Shown here in pieces: positions 24,801 to 34,153 of a stretch of DNA of 64,000 nt (its first letter is position 1; each line of letters opens with the position of its first letter). The stretch is from Haematobia irritans (lineage: Eukaryota > Arthropoda > Insecta > Diptera > Muscidae), in contig NC_134397.1 in assembly GCF_050003625.1 (NCBI RefSeq), positions 68,174,669-68,238,668 of the forward strand. The letters run 5' to 3'. A program made the position numbers and the translations under genes. The notes below the pieces were generated by a model. That model saw only the letters and a list, made by a program, of their open reading frames with translations. It was not told where the DNA came from and searched no databases.

Positions 24801-27800
24801 GTTGCTTCACAAAAGACGCTCTACCTCACAAACTAATTGACTTACAGACGTCAAATTTTGACACGAATCATTTGAAGGTTGGTACTATGTTATATAAAAA
24901 TAATATGCATTTAATACTGCGACTTCATCTATGTGTCAGACCGGGGACTTATCAGCCAACCTGTTATGTAGTAAGGATACGAAAATCGAAGTCGGCACTT
25001 TGAAATCTAGTCAAAATGGCAAAATAAATTTTGATGTTACACAAAACCGAACAAAATTAACCTTAAAGGTGAGTACTAAGTACTAAGTAACCGCTAAAGT
25101 GTTGCTAATTATAACTTGATGGGGAATAGCCAAAGCAAATTTTCATAAACTTTATATTCCATAAAATGTATAATTAAAGAAAAGTAATCGTGAAAAATGG
25201 CGATTTTAGCGGCTAAACTCGAGCTTAATACCCACCTTAAAAGTGGGTATTAAATTCGAGTTTATAAAAAATAAATCAGTAAAAAGTATAAAATTATACA
25301 TCTTTGATGCACATTTTATTATAACTTGATGGGGAATAGCCCTAAGCAACTTTTTATAAAGTTTATATTCTTTAAAATGGATTATTAAACAAAAGTAATC
25401 GTGAAAAATGGCGATTTAGAAAAATAAGTGTGAGCGTGGCCGAAGCTCTACATCAATGATCCAATAACGACTTTTTGAAATTTTAAAATCTCAAAACGTC
25501 GATTTTCTTAATCGAGTCGTCAGAGATAGATTTCAATAATTACAGAAGTCCAGTGTCGATAATTCTAAAAATAGCACTGGCCATAGGGCCTCTATGAGGC
25601 TATGTTGAAATAAAAATACATAAAATAAATTTGGCCTTTGTCTACTTTTATAAATATTGAAAAAAAGTTTAAGGTCAATATTTCGAAATGTGGATAAAGT
25701 CGAAAGAAGTTCTTAACTCAAATACATTGTAAAAATATCAAATAAAGTTGTATTATTGTAGATATCTTTATTAAGCATTAATTCCAAATTACTTTGAGAT
25801 ACTTTTAGGTTAAAATATAAAACTGAGCTTAGCTTTGATAACTGTAAACATAAAAAAGCACATACACATACTATAAATTCTAACTATTACAATTGTTATT
25901 GGATCATATAATAGATCACAAAACGTTTATGCTTAAAAGTGTGTATAGTTGAGAGAATTGAGTTATTACTACATTTAAGTTATTATTAATACTACAGTAT
26001 GAGATTCCAGATTAAAATCAATTTCAACAAAAATCCTATTTGAAAGACATGTTATTAACCCCATACAAATAAAGCTACTTTATCTGCATATTATAGCACT
26101 GACGATTAGAGTATAGTATCGAAGATAGAGAAGAATTCCTATAAAACTTATTAATTATACTTGATAAATATTAATCTAAATCCCATTTTTTTCACAATAA
26201 CAAAAGTTGCTTCACAAAAGACGCTCTATCTCACAAACTAATTGACTTAAAGACGTCAAATTTTGACACGAATCATTTGAAGGTTGATACTATATAAAAA
26301 TATGCATTTAATACTAGCGACCGGGGACTTATCAGCCAACCTGTTATTTCAGATTTGTATACCCACCACCATAGGATGGAGGTATATTAAGTTTCTCAAT
26401 CCATTTGCAACACATCGAAATATTGGTCTCAGGCCCCATAAAGTATATATACGGACTGGGTCCGTCTGTTAAAATCATGCTAACTTCCGAACGAAACAAG
26501 CTTCAAACTTGGCACAACTTGTTGTTATTGCATTTTTCATCCGACCCGGTGTTTATTTGGTAGGTAGTGTTACTACATAACCTCTAACACTCATGCAATT
26601 GGTCGTCATATAAACCGACCCCTCAACATTTGTTTGCGGATCCTGTCAGAGAAACAAATTTCATCCGAACAGGTTGAAAATTAATAGGTGGTTTTAGTCT
26701 ATAGCCTACAACAACCCTGTCATAATTGGTCCATAATTGTATATAGCTCACATAGAAACCGATACCCAGATTTGATCTTCGGAGCTACTTGGAGATGCTA
26801 ATTTCTTTCGATCTCGTTGAAATTTGGCCTTCCAATTAGCATGGGAAAATTGATTCATATAGGTTCGTAATTATTTACAGACTCCTCTGTATATACCGGT
26901 CAAGAACTGTATTGCCTTATATAGATATTTTATATGCCTTTATGTCTAACCCCATACGGTGTAAATTCCAATATAGACGACAATGTTAAAAAGTTTTAAG
27001 ATCCCTTGATATCAGCAAGTGTTAGCACAACCCAACTTCTACTAAAGGCGACAGTTTTTACGCAGTTCATGGTGGAGGGTAATAACATTCGGCCTGGCCG
27101 AACATACTGCCGTATATACTTGTTGTTTTTGTTTTGTTTTATAAATGAAATTTAGATTCCTCTTTCTCTGAAATCGATATTTCAGTTTTTATCGGCCGAG
27201 GTTAATTTATGGTTTCTGTTGTTAATCCCAGTGTCGACGCCATTTTTATACCCTAAACAACATAGTGGTCAGGATATAATAACTTTGATCTGCCAAAATA
27301 TGTGCCTACAATAAATATTGATTTTAGCCCCATAAAATATATACCGATCGACTCCGATCACCTCCTGAGTCGATCTAGCGCTTGGTATCCGTACGTCCGT
27401 CCGTCTGTCTGTCCGTCCGTCCATGTATTTGTTGTTCGCAGGATTCCGGTCGCAATTATTAACCGATTTGAATGAAATTTGGTATGTGACGCTTTTTTGG
27501 CACAAGGACGAACGCTATTGAATTTGGAAAAAATGGGATCAAATTTAGATATAGCTCCCATATATATGCATCGCCCGATTTCGATAAATGGAGGCAGATT
27601 GCGCTCATTTACTAACCGATCGACGTCGAATTTGTCACAAAGTAATCCAATTGACCACCCTTTAATTGTGCCAAATTTTATCGAAATCGGTTCAAATTTA
27701 ATTATAGCTCCCATATATATGTATCGCCCGATTTGTCCAAATTTGGCCATAAGTCCCTTATTTATCATTCGATCTAACTCAAAGTTGGCCAAATCTAATT

Positions 27801-30800
27801 ATCTATAGTACTTACTATGTGTGCAAAAAATCATCGAAATCGGTTCAGATTTAGCTATAGCTCCCATATATATATGTATCGCCCGATTTTCACTTTGGCT
27901 ATAAAACCATTATTTATCAACCGATCTTACTCAAATTTGGCTTATTCTAATCTTCTTTAGCAGTGACTCTATGTGCAAAATATCATCCAAATCGGATCAG
28001 ATATAGCTCCCATATATGTAGCGCCCGTTTTTGAAAAATTTTCCCCTTATAACGTTATTTTTGACCTAGTGGTCTCATTTATTAACCGATCTTACTCAAA
28101 TTTAGCAAATCGCTTCAGTTTTAGATATAGTTCACATATATATGTATCGCCCGTTTTTCAAAAATGTTCCCCTTATAACTTTATTTCTGACCATAATAGC
28201 CCTATTTACTCTAATTTAGCACAAGATAACCTTCTTTGGTATAAACGAAATCTGGAAAATATAATCCAAATCAGTTCAGATTTGAATATAGCTCCCATAT
28301 ATATGCATCGAACGATTTCCCTAAATTTGGCAATTGTACTCTTATTTATTTACCAATGTTGCTCAAATTTCAATTGTACATGTATTAGCCGATCATATAT
28401 AGACTTACATAGGGACTTACATTGCCCTATTTTCAGAATTTTTGATTTATTACCACACTAACTGAGCGATTTCCTCTTTTTATACCCTAAACCACGTACA
28501 CGCACAGAAAAAACATGTTTGGACATGGTTGCCGCATCCATTTAATGCTTATTTAGAGTATGTAATTGTCGCGAAAACCATGTATTTTGTCTTTGTACAA
28601 ATAATTTTCGAGCGGAGAAAAATATATGTTGGCAATAAGCATTTAAATGGTTCTCAAATGCCGCAAACATGTTCTATTATTTAAATGATAGAATTTGAGA
28701 CCATTATATGGTCAGGAAAATCATGTATCTGACCATTCAATTTTTTTACTTTTTTGCAGAGAAAAAAATATTTTTATAGTTTACGTATAGACATGTCTAC
28801 AACCATTACATGGCCATAAAGACCATGTACATTGTTTTCGTGACCATTTAATTTTCTAATTTTTTTGCAGCGACAAGAATTTTATAAAAACATTGAGCAG
28901 GTACACACGATTTTCATTTTGCGCGTCAGTCGTGTGTTGATTGTTTCTTGGAATGGACGGAGAATACGGAATTATTGTGTTTTGTGTTAATTTATTTATT
29001 CAGAAATGGCACGTGGTTTTATGTGAATACAAAAAAGGGAAGTGTAATTGAAACAAATGTACCTGGTTTTTGTTCTGCATTTTGACATATGGTATAATTT
29101 ATTTTTATTTGCAGTTATATGATGTCTGTGTTTGTAGATTTGATGGGCACGAAGTAAATATGGAATGATTTCTTATTGTTGAAATTGAACCAAACTAGAG
29201 TGTGTAAAAATATGTGAAGTTTGCTTGCACAACATTATAAATACAAAGAAACAATGAATTAGTTTATAAATAAATAAAAACAAATAAATAAAGTTGATTT
29301 TGTGTTTTCTTTTCTCAAGTGGCGTCCTTTTTTCGACGACGAAAAAAGTTTTTTCATAAAAATCAAAACATTTTAGGTTGTGACCATGTTCTTTTAACTA
29401 GAAGAAAAACATTTTTGACGAATAACATAACATTTTAGATCGTGACCATTGTCTTTTAATGGAAACAAAATTCTTTTTATCAATATAATAACATTTTAGA
29501 TGAGGACAATTGTATTTTTCTTAGAACCATGTTCACTGAGCCAACATGGTTGCAGGTTAAAATGTTACATGGTCGCCGCAAAAATAGCTGCTATCATATT
29601 ATTTTGCTCTTCGAATATGATTGTGGCAATCATGTTTCTTCTCTGCGTGTATGGAAATGCCGTTTATACTCCAAACCTATACCAATAATACCCCACAAAT
29701 GGTTATGTTTACTAAGGGTATGATTAGGGTATGATATAGTCGGCCCCGCCCGACTTTCTACTTTACTCACTTGTTAGTTTTCGACCCGTTTACTGCCTTT
29801 CCACATTTTCACGTATCAAGCAATTAAAATAAATGTTTTTGTACGTATTCAAATTGGTGATGGAAAATCAAAGGCGAAGGTGACAATAGGAATAAGGATA
29901 AATATTTGAGAGTTCCGGGGTTTTTAATCTCACAGTGACCATTAAGTTGTTTTTGAATTTCATCAATTTTTCTGCATGTATCATATACCATTTTCAGTAT
30001 ATCTGACATACAAAGAAAAAAGCCACCAAAATGTTTCCCAATTTAAAATTTTAAAAATATTTAATCAAAATTTAATAAAAAAAACAAATTTTTTAATTGA
30101 AATAAAAATCAATCACAAAAACCTTAAATCATTTTTTGGAAAAAATTGGAAAAAATATTTTTGTGGTGATTGATACTTTTATTTCTGTGATTGAAGACAT
30201 TTCAATTAAAAATTAATTGGATCAATTAATTTTGTGATTAAAAATAAAAAATATTTTTTTTTCTGTATATAGACAGGGATCATTTAAACTTTTAGTGAAA
30301 TGTAACTTTTGACATATGACAAAGTTATTTTACCCCATATCCTATGACATATAGGTATAGAAATGATACATTCGGATTCAATGTCACCATCAATGTCCTG
30401 TGTTCGTATAATGTATGATTTTTTTTAATAACATCATTTTGTGTTATCCATGCAGAAAAAACTACAATTACCATACCATATATTGGAAGCTAGTTTCTCT
30501 TCAACGCATACCATAGTTTTGGTAGAAGGTGGTTATGTTTTTACAATGGGATCCAATTCAGCCGGTCAACGTGGAGTGGGTCACTGCAATAATACACTAG
30601 ATCCTGTAACTCTAGTTGAATTGGTAAAAGATCGATATATTTTGGTAAGTTCCATATCAAATAAAAAAACTCTCGTTCGCATTCAATATTCCTTTTATTT
30701 CCAAATTTAGAAATGTAAATGCAACGACTTATGTTCGGTAGTCTGTTCGGATAATAATGTGATAACATTTTGGGGAACTCGTAATGGTATACCGGATATG

Positions 30801-31216
30801 GCAGAAGGAAGTTCAACGGATGTACAAGAAACTGAGGTTTATATACACTATGCAAACAAAAAATACGTTCATTAAATAAATACTAAAAAAATAAATGTGT
30901 TTTTAGATACAAAATCAACATTTAGACTCGGAACTTGGTAATAACACAGCTGCATTTACAAATTTCTTGGCATCTGTTTATAAATCCGAAATAGTTTTGG
31001 ATCCCCAAGATCTACTGGCGTAAGTTATACATAACTATCATTTTGTTAATTAATTTTAATAATATCTATTTAATTTTTAGTCTATACTCATCTCCCGAGC
31101 AATTAGACAAAGGTTTCTATGTGGTGGTAAATGACATTTTTCCTTTACCCCACAGTGTTTTGGTTTTGGTGGATACAACTACGCCCTTAATTACTTCGAT
31201 AGATGATTTAGCATAA
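12891..31216 (+). CDS. niki: NIMA-related kinase with RCC1 repeats (niki/NEK8-NEK9 type), 15 exons
   Basis: Exons: 12891-13384, 13443-13631, 18598-18865, 19075-19143, 19199-19284, 19347-19541, 19601-19725, 22321-22438, 22513-22779, 23016-23184, 24976-25068, 30456-30644, 30711-30836, 30907-31019, 31081-31216. All introns are GT-AG, the phases agree, and the total is 2,637 nt (878 aa plus stop). A Ser-rich N terminus (1-100) precedes a Ser/Thr kinase domain (about 104-365): glycine loop GQGSFG, ATP lysine K133, catalytic HRD (D229), DFG (D247), and the APE-like FSPE of the activation segment. A linker of about 65 aa follows, then RCC1 propeller repeats (about 434-796; [34 protein letters not shown]). 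The ATG at 12,891 is the first in frame. The family acts in mitotic or ciliary signalling (family knowledge). Exon 11 is the least certain: a mariner ends 11 bp before it, and it can be skipped in frame. niki is convergent with Saf-B. Confidence 0.88.
13704..13998. mobile_element. Palindromic MITE, acacagaaaaaaattt family (niki intron 2)
   Basis: A 295-bp near-palindrome whose ends acacagaaaaaaattt and aaatttttttgtgtgta mirror each other. The inside is a series of caattaattttttaattg motifs. Related copies are at 52,068-52,332 (opposite orientation), 30,007-30,270, 21,091-21,290 (partial) and 5,502-5,640 (partial). Confidence 0.8.
14766..14845 (-). other. tRNA-like sequence (Pol III A and B boxes)
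   Basis: The minus strand reads tagcccagtggatag (A box region) and, about 45 nt later, ggttcgattctccg (B box GGTTCGATTCT). The spacing fits a tRNA, but as part of a repeat this is a tRNA-derived head and probably not a functional tRNA gene. It matches 20,503-20,576. Confidence 0.6.
14952..15027 (+). other. tRNA-like sequence (Pol III A and B boxes)
   Basis: Contains gtggagcagtggttagcatg, ccttgcatac at the anticodon-loop position (TGC, alanine-like) and gggttcaatccctgc (B box). It resembles the head of the SINE at 1,929. It faces away from the preceding minus-strand tRNA-like sequence. Confidence 0.6.
16477..16654. mobile_element. Short MITE of the acacgcagaga family (niki intron 2)
   Basis: A 178-bp element, with tttgatcaccataatgtt at the left mirrored by aggtgatcatattcctt and atctgtgtgtg at the right. 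Diverged relative of 1,420-1,669. Confidence 0.65.
16734..17363. mobile_element. TIR element with cactgaaaaaa ends, SINE-free copy (niki intron 2)
   Basis: Ends cactgaaaaaaatattg and gcatgcttttttttcagtg. It is the reverse complement of 1,667-2,700 minus the SINE, so it shows what the empty site looks like. Confidence 0.7.
17364..18597. other. Remainder of niki intron 2
   Basis: AT-rich. Fragments such as ggttactcgtatccaaa and ggtattgattcggaacc (17,790-17,860) are decayed pieces of the cactgaaaaaa family. No exon is supported between 13,631 and the acceptor at 18,597. Confidence 0.5.
19736..20995. mobile_element. Truncated cactgaaaaaa element with nested insertion (niki intron 7)
   Basis: It begins gcactgaaaaaaagcatg 11 bp after the niki exon 7 donor, follows the 1,667-2,700 paralogue through tattgattccgagccaaag, and fades out near 20,995 without its right end. 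It carries the nested element 19,994-20,708. Confidence 0.6.
19994..20708. mobile_element. Nested TIR element with two divergent tRNA-like heads
   Basis: Ends tacacgcaaagaaaaaaaa and ttttttgcgtgta mirror each other (715 bp). The centre has tRNA-like sequences at 20,331-20,402 (minus; gggatcgaaccc) and 20,503-20,576 (plus; tagcccagtggatag, ggttcgattctccg), separated by about 100 bp. The order is the inverse of the element at 14,467-16,167, so this is the same module in the opposite orientation. Confidence 0.65.
21091..21290. mobile_element. Partial MITE, acacagaaaaaaattt family
   Basis: Starts ctacacagaaaaaaatatc and has the family's ttaattaaaaaattaattg motifs, but lacks the mirrored right end. 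Confidence 0.6.
21295..21498 (-). CDS. Candidate small membrane protein nested in niki intron 7 (unrecognised)
   Basis: A 67-codon open frame from an ATG to a TAA on the strand opposite niki. The predicted product has two hydrophobic segments (about residues 17-34 and 50-66) around a basic loop ([11 protein letters not shown]), and the second is Trp/Tyr-rich ([11 protein letters not shown]). An in-frame stop lies just upstream of the ATG. I do not recognise the protein and see no splice or promoter evidence. It could be a genuine intron-nested small gene, a transposon relic or chance. Confidence 0.25.
   Translation of the reverse strand: MPWIFSIHNWTRVDKNMIVITYIFAFLVFLIISLSEDKVKVNRKVKIQVWLLVYIAVAVIWWRLLVY
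21499..22320. other. Remainder of niki intron 7
   Basis: AT-rich with no supported gene or element end. It closes with the acceptor tcaattcatag before exon 8. Confidence 0.4.
22793..22970. mobile_element. MITE, acacgcagaga family (niki intron 9)
   Basis: A 178-bp insertion starting acacgcagaggaggaata and ending tattttttctctgtgtat, filling most of intron 9. Without it the intron would be about 58 bp, the size of the other small niki introns. Confidence 0.7.
23679..24964 (-). mobile_element. mariner element, irritans (Himar1-like) subfamily
   Basis: A 1,286-bp Tc1/mariner element with ~27-bp terminal inverted repeats (acaggttggctgataag at the left, inverse at the right) and a TA target duplication at 23,677-23,678 and 24,965-24,966. 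The ends are very close to the Himar1 terminus as I remember it. Length is typical for the family. It sits in niki intron 10 with its right end 11 bp before exon 11. The transposase inside is dead. Confidence 0.93.
23732..24781 (-). pseudogene. mariner transposase, inactivated
   Basis: About 350 codons on the minus strand, very similar to Himar1-type transposase: an N-terminal helix-turn-helix region, the WVPRELT linker, and DD34D residues in VTMDETW and FHQDNAPCH. Lesions: two 1-base losses in the first ~20 codons, a nonsense codon in place of a Lys after KTQKSAG (near 24,199), an extra C just before the third catalytic Asp region (near 23,950), and another 1-base shift about 45 bases further. 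The product cannot be made. The few lesions suggest a fairly young copy. Confidence 0.92.
25110..25417 (+). repeat. Direct repeat pair within niki intron 11
   Basis: 25,110-25,207 and 25,321-25,417 share ataacttgatggggaatag and gtaatcgtgaaaaatggcg with scattered differences; the spacing is about 211 bp. It is probably a diverged tandem repeat. Confidence 0.65.
25418..26181. other. niki intron 11, unannotated part
   Basis: AT-rich with no exon, tRNA or element ends that I can support. Confidence 0.4.
26182..26344 (-). mobile_element. Truncated mariner end
   Basis: Matches the last ~195 bp of the mariner at 23,679-24,964 (ttcacaataacaaaagttgc through the inverted repeat tcagccaacctgt), with deletions. 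All coding sequence is gone. It borders the next element directly. Confidence 0.85.
26349..27124 (+). mobile_element. Helentron-type element, copy D (subfamily 2)
   Basis: 5' block tacccaccaccataggatgg and ccccataaagtatatata, a short gtccgtctg remnant, then sequence matching element B in reverse (ccgaacgaaacaagc), and a 3' stem-loop ttcggcctggccgaa followed by catactgccgtatatact and tgtt. Nearly complete but with few internal repeats. Confidence 0.75.
27244..29775 (+). mobile_element. Helentron-type element, copy E, split by a nested element
   Basis: 5' block (tttataccctaaacaac, agccccataaaatatatacc, gtcgatctagcg), a gtccgtccgtctgtctg microsatellite (27,390-27,422), and about five ~152-bp tandem units with tatagctcccatatatatg. 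The 3' stem-loop (agtcggccccgcccgact) ends at ttactcacttgtt. It is interrupted at 28,497-29,652. The gtcgatctagc and microsatellite block is the part most like Drosophila DINE-1. Confidence 0.75.
28497..29652. mobile_element. ~1.16-kb acacgcagaga-family TIR element nested in copy E
   Basis: Ends acacgcacagaaaaaacatg and catgtttcttctctgcgtgta are mirrored. The arms repeat motifs such as gaccattt and aaccatgt. The centre (28,900-29,280) is non-repetitive AT-rich DNA without a supported gene. It is the longest family member here and could hold relics of an autonomous source. Confidence 0.7.
30007..30270. mobile_element. MITE, acacagaaaaaaattt family (niki intron 11)
   Basis: A degenerate copy starting catacaaagaaaaaagcc and ending tttttttttctgtatatag, with cattgaagacatttcaat-type internal motifs shared with 13,704-13,998. 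Confidence 0.65.
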
Positions 31217-31532
31217 AGTGGCCTTTAATTTTAATAGTACGTGTAAATTACTATCAAACTAATCCAATGCATTCAAAATCATTCCTTCAACAGATGAATA
31301 TCTCTTACAAACAACATCTAAGATGACAAATACTGAATGTTCTGGATGAATTTTTGTTGTTTTTTATGTTGAAAAAGGCAACCGTCGTTGTGCAGGGATG
31401 AGTATGACCGCTTTGCATACTAAGGTCATGGTCAATACTTTGGAATTGTACTAAACACAATTTTACGTTGAAGAAAATTGTAGGAGTTTTTAGGTAACAA
31501 GAGGAATTCAATTGATTCAATCATAGGTTACT

Positions 31533-32850
31533 TCAACCTAAAATTTTTAATATCGGAATATTGTTATGACAGCGTGGCGTGTTATCATCAATTTTATGTT
31601 CTATTGGTAAACTTGCTTGTGTCAGACATACGCCAGTTACTCTGCTTTCACTCAGTGATAAATAGGAAATGAGGCGACTGCACTTGCCTGATCTTGGTTG
31701 GTCCAAAACTATCGTGGTTTGCCGTGGGTGGTCTCTTTCCACTTGTGTACTGGGCGATGTTGGGCTCAAAAGAAAGGATTAGCTTCTCACAGATTGGGCT
31801 ACAGTATCGCCATCGCAGGCTCACCTTTGTAAAGTTGGATCTCGCGCTATAGAAAATGACGATGTTTTTTTATCCACAAGATGGTGATTAGGATGGTTCA
31901 AGCGATAACAACCTGAAGATAGGGGTATATGAATCAGGACATCCGTGCCTCTTATTGATGACATCTGCGATCGGTTAAATATCTGTATTGTTGATATCAT
32001 CAGTTATTATACTGCGAGAAACTTCAGGATATTCGCCACCAAACAGTTCTAACGCTCGTCCTGGAGTCCCGCTGCTACTGCTGGGCCCTCACATATCCAA
32101 ACGAGGTGCTGCTCTGAGGGAGAGGAGCTCCTTGAAGCGGCGATCGGTGTCGTCTCTGAAGCTGTCCCAGTAGGTTTTCTTTTGGTTGATAATTTTCTGG
32201 CGTTCTGAGGTTATGAAATCATAGAGTTGGTCAATGGAGACAATTATAGGGAGGTTGTCTGATCCCAGTGAATGAATTGTAAGGTCACGTCATTTATCAG
32301 ACCAGACGATGACGCAAACACTACCCTGGTCATTACCCTCGGCTATGCCCGCACAACAGCCTTTCAGCTACCAATCGGTGGGTTTGCATATTGTTTCCAT
32401 CATAGTGTTTAATTCCATCTCACCTATCTTATCTCGGAGCCCATTACAATTAAATTATTGCAAAAATTATGCACCTTTCGGACTGGCAGCAGAATATTTG
32501 GTGTCAGATGTTGAAGCGGAAAATACTATGTGGAGGAGGGTAGCAAAGGGATCACGTCAGCATCCTGCCACGTAGTCAGTGAAACTACACTCCCACAGCG
32601 ATGTTAGGCCGGAACAGTTCCGGAAGTGCACACCCGCTTCAGGCACCGATTAAATCTCACTGAAACCGAACGATCGTAAACTTGGTTTCAAAACACCGAA
32701 CAGTACCAGGGTTCGGCCTCTGTTCTATCCCGGCCCTGACCATAGGAGGCTGCACGGAATAGTCCTCCTGCGACACGGAAAGGCTGACGCGATTGATTTG
32801 GCAGCCGCTGACCGACGATTTGGACCCATGGTCACAGTTGATGAATATTA
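31533..32850 (-). pseudogene. Scrambled copy of the non-LTR retrotransposon at 44.9-48.5 kb
   Basis: Minus-strand segments match the intact element: its 5' region (32,640-32,850), the zinc-finger/start region and QFNCNGL area (32,400-32,640), endonuclease SLGSDNLPIIVSI to TDRRF (32,080-32,290), and a C-terminal piece with [13 protein letters not shown] sequence (31,540-31,770). One piece, about 31,950-32,040, reads in the opposite direction (RT region ending TARN). Most of the RT is missing. It is an old, internally inverted and deleted copy just past the niki stop codon. Confidence 0.75.
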
Positions 32851-33080
32851 CCAAAAATTGTACTGCTTGTTATATTGGTAGAATTATTGCTGATTTGGTA
32901 GATTTTGCAAAATATTCCCCTTCATCTAAGAGGTACTTCAATAACACTTCTATAGAATCTATGTATAAAATTCGTGAAGAATTTCAGTACAGAGAAATCA
33001 GGATATTCCATTTGTACGTTCAGAAGTCTTGTATTCCCGAAATGTTTCATGAGGCTGCTTGTCAATTATGGAACTATTAA
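32832..33080 (+). other. Unrecognised open frame past niki
   Basis: About 80 codons from an ATG with several Cys (CTACY) and a non-repetitive composition. I do not recognise it. It could be a remnant of the adjacent retrotransposon's neighbour, an exon of an unknown gene, or chance. Confidence 0.2.
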
Positions 33081-33661
33081 GTCAATATTTTTAAAACATT
33101 GTTTATGTTCAGGGCACTTTTATATAACCGCAGACTATCGATGTCTATTGAGATACCACATTGTATATTTTCCCTTTTTGTAGATCTAGTATTTTTTTCT
33201 TATATACAAACTATAAATAACTTTTAAAATGTCGACAATTCAAGGGATACTTATATTCACCAAAAAATTAAGTTGATGAAAAAATTCTAATATATATTTT
33301 TTGAAAGAATGCATCTTTTTCATACCAACTAACCAAAAACTTCAAAATTAGGTAATTTAAATTTGATAATTTTTGGTAGAATTTTCTTAAAATTTTTGTA
33401 TCGAATGGCAATCGTGATTGAGAAGAGGATTCTCAATTGAATATTGTAATAAATTGTTTACCAGCACAAAAGTTTTGTTGACCCCTATGGATAAATAATA
33501 AATGAATGATTGTGCCGAACAGTAATGATGCCAGAGGTATGCCAAAATTTGAATCCCCCACATCCAGATAAAAGGTTCCACATTTTTTACCGATCTTACA
33601 ACCTATCATCAAAATCAAAGACATCTGGTAATGTCAACTTATATGAATTAGATTTTATTGA

Positions 33662-33667
33662 TTTATT
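33662..33667 (-). terminator. Candidate polyadenylation signal for Saf-B
   Basis: AATAAA on the minus strand about 490 nt past the predicted Saf-B stop codon (34,154). Other A/T-rich hexamers lie nearby, so this is a guess by position. Confidence 0.3.
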
Positions 33668-34153
33668 CCGTTTTTTTTAACATTTATGATTTATGTTTAT
33701 TAGCAATACACATGATTAATGTACTGCGCTTATTATCTAGATACTATAAATGTACATACGTATATACTATATATAAGACTTGTAGGTGTTTGTAGTAATT
33801 TTTGTAACTCCAATTAATGAAATTTACGCAAAAAAAAAACTAACTATAATAATAAAACAATTAAATAAAAATAATAAAAAATTATACCATGTTGTTTTTT
33901 TTAGCATTTTGTTGTAACAAAATAAAACTGATTTCAATATTCGATCAGGAGGCAGATCACTAACTATTCTAACTAAGCACTAGACACAGAGAAACAGTGC
34001 TAATATTAAAAATAGAGTGCTAAAATAAAACAAACAAAAAATAAGTAATAATAATAGTCATTAAATTGTCTTAGTACCAGAGACCGAAGATGTGTGTTTT
34101 GTTTGTTTAACGTATACAGTATGTATACGACCTGGCTTGACCTCGATCTTCCT

